Source: an uncultured Acetobacter sp. (lineage in GTDB: Bacteria > Pseudomonadota > Alphaproteobacteria > Acetobacterales > Acetobacteraceae). Taken from it: a stretch of DNA of 20,711 nucleotides. Position 1 is the first letter of the stretch. Every line of letters begins with the position of its first letter. The notes under the pieces are model-generated. The model made no database searches. It saw nothing but the letters and a program-made list of their open reading frames with translations, and was not told the origin of the DNA. Shown piece after piece: positions 1 to 8,228 of the stretch. The stretch covers positions 1 through 20,711 of the forward strand of contig NZ_CALLXM010000204.1 of NCBI RefSeq assembly GCF_937875265.1. Direction: 5' to 3'. The position numbers and the translations under genes are program-made.

Positions 1-162
1 GGTGCCTTTGCTGCGCATGGTGCGTTTGATGAAAAATCCCGGCGCGTGGACAGCCCCTTCTCCTTCTTTGTCACCTCCAGTGTGCGGGCTGGCCTGTTTG
101 GGGCAGCCCTGGCTGCTGGACTGACCGGCCTGATCTCCCACATCCGTACCAACCGCCGCTAA
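1..162 (+). CDS. 3' end of an unidentified protein (partial)
   Basis: An open frame enters from the left edge and ends at a TAA (160-162), giving 53 C-terminal residues. They include a small-residue-rich hydrophobic stretch of about 20 residues (from SSVRAGLFG through LTGLIS) followed by a short basic tail ending HIRTNRR. This is the look of a C-terminal membrane helix with a positively charged cytoplasmic end. I do not recognise the family from this fragment. A hairpin terminator lies 8 bases after the stop, which supports this being a real gene end. Confidence 0.6.
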   Translation, partial: GAFAAHGAFDEKSRRVDSPFSFFVTSSVRAGLFGAALAAGLTGLISHIRTNRR

Positions 163-169
163 TCAGCCT

Positions 170-207
170 AAAGGAGCCGGGGCGTTCAGACACGCTTCGC
201 TCCTTTT
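170..207 (+). terminator. Rho-independent terminator of the partial upstream gene
   Basis: AAAGGAGC (170-177) pairs with GCTCCTTT (199-206). The stem extends inward by GGGGCG with CGCTTC (G-U pairs allowed, one bulged C) around the loop TTCAGACA, and ends in a short T run. It sits directly after the stop codon at 162. Confidence 0.7.
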
Positions 208-510
208 CTGTGGTTCTGTGTAAGACGATCCCGGTGCTCGGAACGCACACTTTCAGGGTGAGTGGTTTCCGCAGACTAACTTACGCCACACGCGCTGCCG
301 CTATGCCAGATAGAGGCCGCCGAGCGTGCCCAGCCTTGCTGCTGCCACAAAATGCGGGAAAATCCTGCGTCTCACTACAGGAAACGTTGCTTTCGGAAAG
401 CCTGACCAAAAACTGGCAGGCAGACCGCAAGCAGACTTTAGCATGACTCTATTATCTAGCTTTTCCGGCCTTTTAGGGTGAGACTGGCCTTAAAATAGGA
501 GGTTCCCTGC
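208..510. other. Intergenic region upstream of the META-domain gene
   Basis: About 300 bases without a convincing gene. A short open frame at 210-446 has no ribosome binding site and an Arg/Ala-rich translation of the kind random GC-rich DNA gives. An AT-richer patch around 440-460 (with TATTAT at 450-455) could contain a -10 element for the gene starting at 511, but I see no matching -35 box. No RNA gene is evident. Confidence 0.4.
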
Positions 511-1362
511 GTGATCCCGTCTTTTCTGCGTCGCTCCCTGCTTGTAGCGACCCTTTGCGGCGTGAGCGCCGCCATGCTCTCTCCCCTTTCCGCTCAGGCT
601 GCCACCACCACTCTGCGGGGCAACGTGACGTATCGGGAACGGATGGCCTTGCCACCCGCAGTTGTGGAAGTCCGCCTGCTGGATACGTCTCAGGCTGATG
701 CCAAAGCACCGGTTCTGGCCAGAACATCAGTGCGCTCTACGCGGCAGGTGCCTATACCCTTCAGCCTACAATTTGACCGAGCTCTGCTAAAGCCGGGCCA
801 TACCTATGCGCTGGAAGCCACTATTTTTGTAGAAGGTCGCCCGTGGTTTATCACCACAACCCAGACACCGGTGCCTGAAAAAGCTAAAACTGAGATCATG
901 CTTGTGCTCAACCGAGCTTCAGCAAGCGCTTCCTCCAGCCCCGTCGGCACATGGAAAGCTGAACGGCTGGGGGATACACCTGTAACGGAAGGCAGCAGAC
1001 CCCCTTTGCTGACCATTGCGGAAGACGGCACCGTTTCCGGTTTTAGCGGCTGCAACCGTGTCCTTAGCAAAGCTACGCTGAATGGAACGCAAATCATATT
1101 TGGACCGATGATTACCACGCGCATGGCATGTCTGCCGCAGCTTATGGCAACAGAGCAGCTTTTCCTGAAAAATATGGAAGCAACACGAGGCTGGCATCTG
1201 GCCCCAACTGGCGATGTGCTGGCATTGGTCGATGCACAGGACAAGCCGACCGTTGTCTTTCGCCGTCAGGCTGCCGAAAACGAGCCCGCCGCAACACCGG
1301 CTGCAACCGGCACTCCAGCAGCTGAACCAGCTCCCGCACCAATCACCCCAACACCGCGCTGA
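511..1362 (+). CDS. Secreted YbaY-like plus META domain protein
   Basis: The 283-residue protein starts at a GTG preceded by a strong AGGAGGT (497-503). Residues 1-30 form a signal peptide (RR, then a hydrophobic core, ending SAQA before ATTTL), so export to the periplasm is expected. There is no proper lipobox. Residues about 31-125 resemble the YbaY/YscW-type lipoprotein domain (a TTTLRGNVTYRER start, then a long beta-rich segment). Residues about 145-250 are a META (HslJ-like) domain: VGTWKAERLGD, FSGCNR, and the typical TTRMACLPQLM motif. A low-complexity Ala/Pro/Thr tail (about 255-283) ends the protein. META domains occur in heat-inducible and stress-related envelope proteins, but a precise role is not known. 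It stands alone, with a hairpin after the stop. The domain assignment is by motif recognition; META is the surer of the two. Confidence 0.85.
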   Translation: MIPSFLRRSLLVATLCGVSAAMLSPLSAQAATTTLRGNVTYRERMALPPAVVEVRLLDTSQADAKAPVLARTSVRSTRQVPIPFSLQFDRALLKPGHTYALEATIFVEGRPWFITTTQTPVPEKAKTEIMLVLNRASASASSSPVGTWKAERLGDTPVTEGSRPPLLTIAEDGTVSGFSGCNRVLSKATLNGTQIIFGPMITTRMACLPQLMATEQLFLKNMEATRGWHLAPTGDVLALVDAQDKPTVVFRRQAAENEPAATPAATGTPAAEPAPAPITPTPR

Positions 1363-1371
1363 TGTGTATCC

Positions 1372-1396
1372 GGAGTGAGCCATTCTGGTTCACTCC
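1372..1396 (+). terminator. Hairpin after the META-domain gene
   Basis: GGAGTGAGCC (1372-1381) pairs with GGTTCACTCC (1387-1396) with a five-base loop and one G-U pair, 10 bases after the stop. The following T run is weak (CTACTTTAAT), so it may be a poor intrinsic terminator or a 3'-end stabilising hairpin. Confidence 0.5.
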
Positions 1397-1536
1397 CTAC
1401 TTTAATGATATGATTTCTGTGATAAACTAAAGCGCTGATGAGAGATCGAGTCAGCTGCCCACGGCTTGTATAAGCACGCGAAAAGCTCGTAGTTCAGGCA
1501 CAAACGCCCCTGCCTCACAGACTTCCCGGCCAGATT

Positions 1537-1932
1537 TTAATTAAGTTTCCCTCGGCTGACCTTCTGGTCAAGCCGCATCTGCTCATGCAGTTGCAGGCCC
1601 CGCACCAGACGTTCCGCATCCTTCGGGGCAAGCACCAGCCCAACCGGGCCATAAGCCGGGTGTTGAAAAGCCAGCAAAGACCCGTCCGTGCGTGCTTCAG
1701 GCTGCACAGCCCAGCGCGTGCGGGTAACGGGCGTAAAGGTCGCCCCTTCAATCGGCGGGATTTCATGGTCAGCCATCATGGTCTGACGCAGCCGGCCCAG
1801 AACCGTAATCAGGTTGGTCACTTCCTCTACTGAAAGCGGCACTTCTACTGTCGGTTCATCACCCTGCCCCGGCAGAGTCATTTGAACCGTGCTGTTATCT
1901 TCAGATAAAGTCAGGTCAATTTTAGAAGACAT
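1537..1932 (-). CDS. Small conserved protein of unknown function
   Basis: The 131-residue protein begins MSSKIDLTLSEDN. I chose the ATG at 1932 because AAAGGTGGG lies just upstream. A GTG three codons earlier (1941) falls inside that ribosome binding site and is unlikely to be the start. The protein is soluble and acidic-to-neutral with no signal peptide or membrane segment. It has a short beta-type N-terminus, a helix around VEEVTNLITVLGRLRQTMM, and a C-terminal helix rich in charged residues ending SRGKLN. I do not recognise a named family. It lies 77 bases downstream of ispE on the same strand with no terminator between them, so co-transcription with ispE and the TPR gene is likely. Confidence 0.7.
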   Translation of the reverse strand: MSSKIDLTLSEDNSTVQMTLPGQGDEPTVEVPLSVEEVTNLITVLGRLRQTMMADHEIPPIEGATFTPVTRTRWAVQPEARTDGSLLAFQHPAYGPVGLVLAPKDAERLVRGLQLHEQMRLDQKVSRGKLN

Positions 1933-2009
1933 AAGGCCCACCTTTATTATTCACTTCAACTTTATCAGATTTCCAGCCAAAGCACGTACGGTTCTTTTTT
2001 CCGCAGGGG

Positions 2010-2912
2010 TCAGACCAGTCCGCCACCCCAGACCCACCAGCCGGGCTCCGCCTGTGCAAGACGGGCCGCTGCGGCTTGCGCGCTCTGCACGGAAGGGAAC
2101 AGGCCAAAGCAGGTCGCACCAGACCCGCTCATACGGGAAAGCAGGCAGCCTGGCAGGTTCCCAATGGCGGAAAGCACTGTTTCCACCGGCGGGCACACTA
2201 CGCAGGCCGGGGCTTCCAGACTGTTATCCAGCCGGGCAAGGTCTGCCACCATAACGGTAGCATCCGGCCAGCGCGCAGGCAGAGCCGCACGCGGCAGAAA
2301 CGTGCCGTCCCGCTTGCGGAACACATCCGGGGTAGACACCGCCTGCCCGCAATTCACCAGAACCATTCCGCAATCCGGCAGAGCCGGTGCTGCACTCAAC
2401 TCTTCGCCAATGCCTTCCATGCGGGCATTCTGGCTGGCCAGACAGACAGGCACGTCGGCGCCCAGCTTTTCTGCTAGCTGCAACAGAGTAGCGTGATCCA
2501 CCTGCGCCTTCCATGCACGGTTCAACAGGCGCAGAGCCGCCGCAGCGTCTGCCGAACCACCCCCAATGCCAGACGCCACAGGCAGATCCTTCTCCAGCAC
2601 CAGACGACCACCGCGCACCTGAGCCTCCGGCCCGCACACCGCTTCCAGCGCCGCCGCTGCTTTCATCACCAGATTATCCGGTCCGGCCGCATCCGTCAGC
2701 GCGGCACCAAAACGCCCGGCCAGCACCAGATGCAAGGCTTCCGGCCCCGGCTCATACCGCAAGCGGTCCCCCGCTCTGGCAAACACCACCAGACTGTCCA
2801 GCAGATGATAGCCATCAGGCCGTTTGCCGGTTACGTGCAGGTAGAGGTTGATTTTGGCTGGAGCAGCCTCGGTCAGGGATGTTGTGGTGGGGTCCATCGT
2901 GGCTGATGTCAC
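2010..2912 (-). CDS. ispE: 4-diphosphocytidyl-2-C-methyl-D-erythritol kinase (IspE)
   Basis: IspE phosphorylates the 2-hydroxyl of CDP-methylerythritol with ATP, the fourth step of the MEP route to isoprenoid precursors, in the cytoplasm. The 300-residue length is normal. The N-terminus carries PAKINLYLHVTGKRPDGYH (catalytic-type Lys at 20). The GHMP-kinase ATP loop LPVASGIGGGSADAA spans about 110-124, and GADVPVC carries the catalytic-type Asp at 153. The start is a GTG that overlaps the stop of the upstream TPR gene (GTGA), with GGAGG 12 bases before it. An ATG at 2897 is an alternative but has no ribosome binding site. The overlap indicates translational coupling in a TPR-ispE-small protein operon. 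MEP precursors feed the hopanoids implied by hpnH elsewhere in the window. Confidence 0.95.
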   Translation of the reverse strand: MTSATMDPTTTSLTEAAPAKINLYLHVTGKRPDGYHLLDSLVVFARAGDRLRYEPGPEALHLVLAGRFGAALTDAAGPDNLVMKAAAALEAVCGPEAQVRGGRLVLEKDLPVASGIGGGSADAAAALRLLNRAWKAQVDHATLLQLAEKLGADVPVCLASQNARMEGIGEELSAAPALPDCGMVLVNCGQAVSTPDVFRKRDGTFLPRAALPARWPDATVMVADLARLDNSLEAPACVVCPPVETVLSAIGNLPGCLLSRMSGSGATCFGLFPSVQSAQAAAARLAQAEPGWWVWGGGLV

Positions 2913-4777
2913 GGCGTGTGCTTTCCTCCGTTTTGAGCAGGGCCGCTCTCAGCCTGAGGGGCCGCCTGTTGCTGTGTGGCTTTGTTCACCCCGGCTGCTG
3001 CGGCACGCGCCAGTGCAGCCCGAATCAGGGTTTCATCTGATGGTTCCGGGTGCAGGCCGAGGGCGACGTTCCACTGATCAACCGCCTCACTCTGCCGCCC
3101 GGCACGCCAGTAGGCTTCACCCAGATGGTAATTGACCTCCGGGTCCTCCGGCGTTTGCTGAGCAGCACGTTCCAGCAGCGCAATGCCTCCCGCCAGATCT
3201 CCCTGCTCAACCCGCACCCAACCCAGACTGTCCCGAATAGCGGCATCCTGCGGGTCAAGATCAGCCGCCTTGCGCAGCAGGGCTTCAGCCTCGCTCAGAT
3301 TCTCTTTCCGCTCAGCCATGGAATACCCCAGGAAATTAAGCAGGAGGGGTTCATCCGGAGCAAGCTTCAGCCCCTGTTGCAGGTCCGCTTTAGCATGGGG
3401 CCAGTCGCCTGCCTCATGATACGCCACAGCACGCAGGAACAGGAGTGACCAATCCATTGTCTTGCTGGCCGTGGCCAGTGTCACTGCCTGATCATAAGCC
3501 GTAATGGCGGCTTTCCAGTCTTTTTGAGCCGATAAAGTATTCCCCAGCGCCCGCACGGCCAACCCCTGTCCCGGCGCATCCTGGGCAAGACGCGTCAGAA
3601 TAGTGCGGGCTTCATCCAGATGACCGGTTGACCCATCCACCAGCGCCAGCCGGAACGATGCTACGGGATAAAGCGGATCTGTTTGCGGGATACGCAGCAG
3701 AGTTTCACGTGCTGCAACCTGATGGCCTTCATCTTCCTGAATTTCTGCCAGCATCAGGCGTGCTTCAGCCAGATGCGGGTCCAGCCCCAGCGCAAACCCC
3801 AGCATCAGGCGCGATGCTTCATCAAACTGATGGTCGGACGGGCCGGGCTGCCCATTCCGGCCCTGCTGGCGGCCCTGCTGACGCAGCAGGAAGGCTGTCA
3901 GCACATACGCGCGGGCAATACCCCCCTGTGCAGAGGTAACCGGAAACCGGCTGAGAGTTGCCTGCAACTGGGCTCCGGCCAGCCCCAGAACCGGGTCTGC
4001 CGCAACCATGCCCCGGATGAGTCCCCGCGCCTTCTCCTGCTGGCCCTGAGACCAGAACCATGCGGCCTGAGAGCGCGTGAGTAAAAGGTCATAGCCCGGA
4101 ATCATTTTAGCGGCCTGTGCAAACAGGTCTCCCGCACGGGCTGTCTGGCCCGCAGCCTGCGCAATGAGTGCCGCATGCACTGTATAGAATGGCACCAGCA
4201 CGGACCCCTGAATGTGGGTCAGGGAGGCAATGGCCTCATCCGCATGAGACTGCGCCTGTTGGCACCATGCCTGAAGCAGCGGCATCATGAGGTGGGCCAT
4301 AGGGTCCGCCCCGGCCTGCTGGTAAAAGCGCGAGGCTTCTATCCAGTCGGCCCGCGTCACGGCATCATTCCCCAGCACCAGCGAGGAAATAATGCTCTGC
4401 CCGTCCGGCAGCTTAACGTTCAGGCGGGCCAGAGGCACGGCCTCCGGGTCACCCGCCAGCACGCTACGGATAAAGGCCTGCTTGAGAAGGTCCTGATTTG
4501 TAGGGTCTGCCGCCACAGCAGCCCGAAAGGCGCGGGCTGCGTCCAGATCATCCCCATTATGCGTTGCCACTACAGCCGTCAGGAAGGCGCCCGAATCGAC
4601 GTGACTCCCTGCCTGCGCTGCCCCGCCTGTGGTCTGCGGAGCTGGGGGTGGGGCTTTTTCCGGTGGGGCTGTCTGGCTTGTTTTTACCCCTTCGGCGGCA
4701 ACGGCAGACGCACAGGGGGTCAGAACCGAAGCAGATAGCAGCAGGAAAACCGTAGGCAGAAGGCGACAAAACAGCAT
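2909..4777 (-). CDS. Exported TPR-repeat protein
   Basis: The product has 622 residues from the ATG at 4777, chosen because it gives a sensible signal peptide (MLFCRLLPTVFLLLSASVL, ending near SAVAA). The open frame extends upstream to 5065, but that would put about 96 arginine- and proline-rich residues before the signal peptide and overlap the divergent gene. After a Pro/Ala/Thr linker the rest is helical with tetratricopeptide repeats throughout. The clearest are the last three, including FLGYSMAERKENLSEAE, DSLGWVRVEQGDLAGGI and NYHLGEAYWRAGRQSEA. This is the alphaproteobacterial TPR protein often found next to ispE, and is probably a periplasmic or membrane-anchored scaffold. No catalytic domain is visible. 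The stop overlaps the ispE start. Confidence 0.85.
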   Translation of the reverse strand: MLFCRLLPTVFLLLSASVLTPCASAVAAEGVKTSQTAPPEKAPPPAPQTTGGAAQAGSHVDSGAFLTAVVATHNGDDLDAARAFRAAVAADPTNQDLLKQAFIRSVLAGDPEAVPLARLNVKLPDGQSIISSLVLGNDAVTRADWIEASRFYQQAGADPMAHLMMPLLQAWCQQAQSHADEAIASLTHIQGSVLVPFYTVHAALIAQAAGQTARAGDLFAQAAKMIPGYDLLLTRSQAAWFWSQGQQEKARGLIRGMVAADPVLGLAGAQLQATLSRFPVTSAQGGIARAYVLTAFLLRQQGRQQGRNGQPGPSDHQFDEASRLMLGFALGLDPHLAEARLMLAEIQEDEGHQVAARETLLRIPQTDPLYPVASFRLALVDGSTGHLDEARTILTRLAQDAPGQGLAVRALGNTLSAQKDWKAAITAYDQAVTLATASKTMDWSLLFLRAVAYHEAGDWPHAKADLQQGLKLAPDEPLLLNFLGYSMAERKENLSEAEALLRKAADLDPQDAAIRDSLGWVRVEQGDLAGGIALLERAAQQTPEDPEVNYHLGEAYWRAGRQSEAVDQWNVALGLHPEPSDETLIRAALARAAAAGVNKATQQQAAPQAESGPAQNGGKHTP

Positions 4778-4935
4778 AATGACCCTATCCAGGAGCGGCA
4801 GAGGCCCAAACAGGCCATTGGATACGCCTCGTTCCGTCAAAGACTGGGGAGACATGACATGAACGGCGGATACTTCTCTACCCTGCCCGCAGCCAACCAC
4901 CAAACCAACCCCTTCATCTGCTGGCAGTTTATCTA

Positions 4936-5829
4936 ATGGACGCAGCTCTGTCTCTTCTGCGCCTTTATGAAGAATGGGGCGTTGATACCGTGGTGGGAGA
5001 CGCGCCGGTTGACCAGCGTCTGGCCCTGCTTGGAAAAATGCGCTTCCCGGGTGAACAACCCGCACTACGCCGGACGCCGGAAGGCCGTCTGGCGGGAACT
5101 ACGAGCCGCCCGGCTCCGCCCTCAGACGCGTTCTCTGGCCCGTCTCCCGGCCAGAATTCTTCGCCTTTTGAAGACGCCCCCCGCACTCCTGCGCCAGCGG
5201 TACAAACTGGCCCGGCCCTGCTGGCACAGACTCTGGCTCAGGCCCAGAATCTGGCCGCTGCTGCCAGCACACCGGAGGCTTTACGGGCAGCTGCGGATGG
5301 CTTCTCTGCATGTGCCTTGCGCACAACTGCCATGCACACCCTATTCCCGACCGGCCCGATACAGGCTCCGCTGATGATTATCGGGGAAGCCCCTGATGCG
5401 GATGAAGACCGCAGCGGACAGGTCTTCTCCGGTCTGTGCGGAGACCTTCTGGCCCGTATGCTCACCCCACTGGGGCTGGACCGTCAGACCCTGTTGCTGG
5501 CCACGGCCCTGCCCTGGCGGCCACCGGGCGGGCGGGCTCCGACTGAGGCCGAACTCCGCCTTTGCCGGCCGTTTCTGGAACGAGCCATTGCTCTGTTTGC
5601 CCCGCAGCGCCTGCTGCTCTGCGGGCGGCTTCCGGCCCGGATGCTGCTGGATGCCAAAACACCCATGCCACGCAAAACATGGCGGCCTGCGGCCATAGCC
5701 GGTCTGGCCACGCCACTCCCCACTCTTGTGATGCGCCATCCCCTCCAGCTACGGGCCAGCGCCACAGCCCGCAAGGAAATCTGGCAGGACCTGATGCTTG
5801 TTGCACAAACGCTACGAGAGAACAGCTGA
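4936..5829 (+). CDS. Uracil-DNA glycosylase family protein (family 4-like)
   Basis: The 297-residue protein has a variable Pro/Ser-rich N-terminal third and a C-terminal UDG fold from about 120. The motifs are IIGEAPDADEDRSG at about 148-161 (the family consensus has GEAPG, here D at the fifth position), LPWRPPGGRAPTEAELRLC at about 192-210, and RHPLQLRAS with His268 as the conserved motif-B histidine. Family 4 enzymes remove uracil from DNA to start base-excision repair and normally bind a [4Fe-4S] cluster through four cysteines. Here only Cys126 and Cys210 occupy the usual positions, and the ALPWRPP segment has Trp where the classical KCRPP cysteine would be, a form I associate with alphaproteobacteria. 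No clear ribosome binding site precedes the ATG, so the start is moderately sure. It is divergent from the TPR gene. Confidence 0.8.
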   Translation: MDAALSLLRLYEEWGVDTVVGDAPVDQRLALLGKMRFPGEQPALRRTPEGRLAGTTSRPAPPSDAFSGPSPGQNSSPFEDAPRTPAPAVQTGPALLAQTLAQAQNLAAAASTPEALRAAADGFSACALRTTAMHTLFPTGPIQAPLMIIGEAPDADEDRSGQVFSGLCGDLLARMLTPLGLDRQTLLLATALPWRPPGGRAPTEAELRLCRPFLERAIALFAPQRLLLCGRLPARMLLDAKTPMPRKTWRPAAIAGLATPLPTLVMRHPLQLRASATARKEIWQDLMLVAQTLRENS

Positions 5830-5956
5830 AGCCAGAACCGGGCCGGAGGAATATCCGGCAGACCCAAGAATAAAACGGGCTCTATTCAGGTCACAATTTC
5901 CTTATTGAACACAAGTAGTTCCACCCTGATTGGCCAGCTATTCACAGCGGCGTTTT

Positions 5957-5974
5957 CCCGTTTCCTGAAACGGG
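5957..5974. other. Short inverted repeat between UDG and slt genes
   Basis: CCCGTTT (5957-5963) and AAACGGG (5968-5974) form a 7-bp stem with a 4-base loop. No T run follows on either strand, so it is not a clear intrinsic terminator. It could be a weak terminator for the UDG gene or a regulatory site for the lytic transglycosylase gene. Confidence 0.3.
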
Positions 5975-6039
5975 CTCTCTGATTGCTTACAGAGAGTAAA
6001 CTTGCTTTTTGGCGTAGAACCTCATAGACCCCGCCAGCC

Positions 6040-7974
6040 ATGCGAGCGATAGGACAAATCCCTCATCAAATCGCGGCTAGGGCCTTTATGGCCGGAGCCG
6101 CCCTTTTGGCCGGTGCTTCCGTCGCAGCGACGAGAGCCTATGCCAAGCTCCCCGGGACGGGGCAGGACACGCACAGCGAAGAGCTGGCGATGGTCATGCC
6201 ACGACAGGCGTTTCCGGAAGGGGATGACATTCCCCTCCCAAAGCCGCTCTCCCCGGAAATCAGCACACAGATCAAGTCCATCTTCCGCCTCCAGAGGCAG
6301 GGCGCCTTTGCCGACGCCATTACCAGCACAACCCGGCTGACTGATGCCACACTGCTGGGCGATATTGAGGCCGACCGCTATCTGAACCCCTCCTATCATC
6401 CGGGTGCTACAGAACTGCGCGCCTGGCTGAAGAAATACGTCTCTTATGCCGATGGCGCTGCCATCTGGGCGCGTCTGGCTGCCCTGCCCCAGCACGGAGG
6501 GCCTTTGCCGCCAGCCCCGGTGTCCACCCATCTGGCCCCAGACCATACCGGCATCCCTTCAGACCCTCTGGCACAGGATTTTACCCGGAACCCGCTGCTG
6601 GACCGCACCCTGCGGGAACGCGCGGGCTGGGGGCTGAAAGGCGTTCACAGCGCCTTGCATCTGATTACCGCCACACCGGGCATGACCCCTGCTTATGCCG
6701 CCCAGCTTCAGGCAGAAACCGCTCAGGCCATGCTGAATGCCGGAGAGACGGATATGGCTCTGGATATCAGCCGCACCGCGGTTGAAGGGTCCAGAAACAA
6801 AAACGCTCTGGCTGGATACGTGGCCGGACTGGCCCTGTGGCAGCAGGGGGACTACGAGCAGGCAGCTCCCTTCTTTGAAAAAGCCTCCCACGCTGCAACA
6901 GCCACACCAGAAATGCGGGCAGCCTGCGCCTTCTGGGCAGCCCGCACGCATGACAAGCTGGGGCAGGACCATGCCCGCCATACGTGGCTCCAACATGCGG
7001 AAGCCTTTCCCACGACGTTCTACGGGCTTCTCGCCACCCGCATCCTGCACCATCAGACAAGCAACCATGACCATCCACGGAAAGTCAGCTTTTCTCCGCT
7101 GGAGCCAACCAGCAGTGCTCCCTCTGCTCAGGTTCTGACGGAAATTGATATTGAAGCCGTAGGATCCACTGACATCGGGCGGCGCGTATTCGCCCTGTTG
7201 CAGGTTGGGGAGCAGGAGCGTGCGGAAAACACCATCCGCCGGGCATGGCCGGACCTGCATGATGTAACGCTTGCACGGTCCTTCCAGCTGGTGGCCGATG
7301 CAGCTGGCCTGCATGACCTCTCAGCAGAAATGTCCGATGCCCTTCAGGCCCATGCAACGGCACAGGGGCCAGAGCGGGAAAATCTGCCTCTCCCGCTGCT
7401 TAAACCACGCCACGGCTTTACCATGGACCCGGCGCTGGTTTACGCGCTGACCCGGCTGGAATCGAATTTTGACCCACAGGCCGTCTCAGGGGCCGGGGCG
7501 CACGGACTGATGCAAATTCGTCCGCTGACGGCTGATTTTGTAACAAGCCCGCCCAACACTCTGAACCACCGGTTTGAAAACGAGACAAACGCCCTGCATG
7601 ACCCCAGCCTGAATCTGGAAATCGGGCAGCGCTATGTGCAGTATCTGGCCGACCTGACCCGCCATAATGCTCACACGCCCCTGCGCGGTGGTGACATGAT
7701 CCGGTTATTGGCCAGCTATAATGCTGGCCCCACGGCACTGGCACGTTGGGAAAAAGCGGCCTCTTCTGCAGATGATCCGTTGCTGTTCATGGAACTAATC
7801 CCCAACACGGAAACACGGGATTACGTCCATCGTGCCCTTTCCTACCTGTGGATTTACGCTGGCAGGCTAAAACTGCCGACGCCATCCCTGACGGCACTAG
7901 CCCGGAATGAATGGCCGGATTTTGCAGATGAACAGGCACTGGCCCACACCATCAATACGCGGGTTCTGCATTAA
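6040..7974 (+). CDS. slt: Soluble lytic murein transglycosylase
   Basis: The 644-residue periplasmic enzyme cleaves the MurNAc-GlcNAc bond of peptidoglycan to give 1,6-anhydro-MurNAc. The start is fixed by an in-frame TAG at 6025-6027, after which the ATG at 6040 is the first start codon, though no ribosome binding site is obvious. Residues 1-35 form a signal peptide ending near TRAYA. A long helical superhelix follows (about 70-440, with segments such as VAGLALWQQGDYEQAAPFF and ACAFWAARTHDKLGQ). The C-terminal SLT domain spans about 455-620, with ALTRLESNFDPQAVS carrying the catalytic Glu474, then GAHGLMQI and LASYNAGPTALARW. The size and order match Slt70-type enzymes. A perfect terminator follows the stop. 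Confidence 0.93.
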   Translation: MRAIGQIPHQIAARAFMAGAALLAGASVAATRAYAKLPGTGQDTHSEELAMVMPRQAFPEGDDIPLPKPLSPEISTQIKSIFRLQRQGAFADAITSTTRLTDATLLGDIEADRYLNPSYHPGATELRAWLKKYVSYADGAAIWARLAALPQHGGPLPPAPVSTHLAPDHTGIPSDPLAQDFTRNPLLDRTLRERAGWGLKGVHSALHLITATPGMTPAYAAQLQAETAQAMLNAGETDMALDISRTAVEGSRNKNALAGYVAGLALWQQGDYEQAAPFFEKASHAATATPEMRAACAFWAARTHDKLGQDHARHTWLQHAEAFPTTFYGLLATRILHHQTSNHDHPRKVSFSPLEPTSSAPSAQVLTEIDIEAVGSTDIGRRVFALLQVGEQERAENTIRRAWPDLHDVTLARSFQLVADAAGLHDLSAEMSDALQAHATAQGPERENLPLPLLKPRHGFTMDPALVYALTRLESNFDPQAVSGAGAHGLMQIRPLTADFVTSPPNTLNHRFENETNALHDPSLNLEIGQRYVQYLADLTRHNAHTPLRGGDMIRLLASYNAGPTALARWEKAASSADDPLLFMELIPNTETRDYVHRALSYLWIYAGRLKLPTPSLTALARNEWPDFADEQALAHTINTRVLH

Positions 7975-8010
7975 GCCGTTTTTAAACACTGAACCCAGAT
8001 TTTTTCTGCA

Positions 8011-8036
8011 GGCGCGACACAAGTCGCGCCTTTTTT
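8011..8036 (+). terminator. Terminator of the lytic transglycosylase gene
   Basis: GGCGCGAC (8011-8018) and GTCGCGCC (8023-8030) form a perfect 8-bp stem with loop ACAA, followed by six T residues. Confidence 0.92.
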
Positions 8037-8171
8037 GTTGTCAAAATGAGGAATCTACCGTCCGACTCCCTTATGCGCCCTTGCTCATCCTATCTAGTTT
8101 CATTCATCCAACGTTAATTTTTATGAAGATACGTTAATAATTAGGTAATCTAAAATTCATCTATTCCCAAG

Positions 8172-8228
8172 CCGTTTGGAATTATGTGACGTTCCCCACG
8201 CACTCGACACACATAAGGAGCTAAGTGC
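8172..8228 (+). promoter_or_regulatory. Conserved 5' leader of peptide gene 1
   Basis: This block, from CCGTTTG to the start codon, is repeated before the second peptide gene (10414-10468) with few changes. It shares CCGTTTG, AATTATGTGAC, a GCACTC segment and AAGGAG (8215-8220) eight bases before the ATG. Sequence further upstream is AT-rich and not alike between the two copies, so the block is probably the core promoter or untranslated leader kept by selection. I cannot assign -35/-10 boxes with confidence. Confidence 0.5.

Noticed and set aside
210..446. 78-residue open frame on the plus strand
   Set aside because: No ribosome binding site, atypical composition, and it begins just after the terminator of the preceding gene.
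4778..5065. N-terminal extension of the TPR protein to 5065
   Set aside because: It would put about 96 Arg/Pro-rich residues before an obvious signal peptide and overlap the start of the divergent UDG-like gene. The start at 4777 is simpler.
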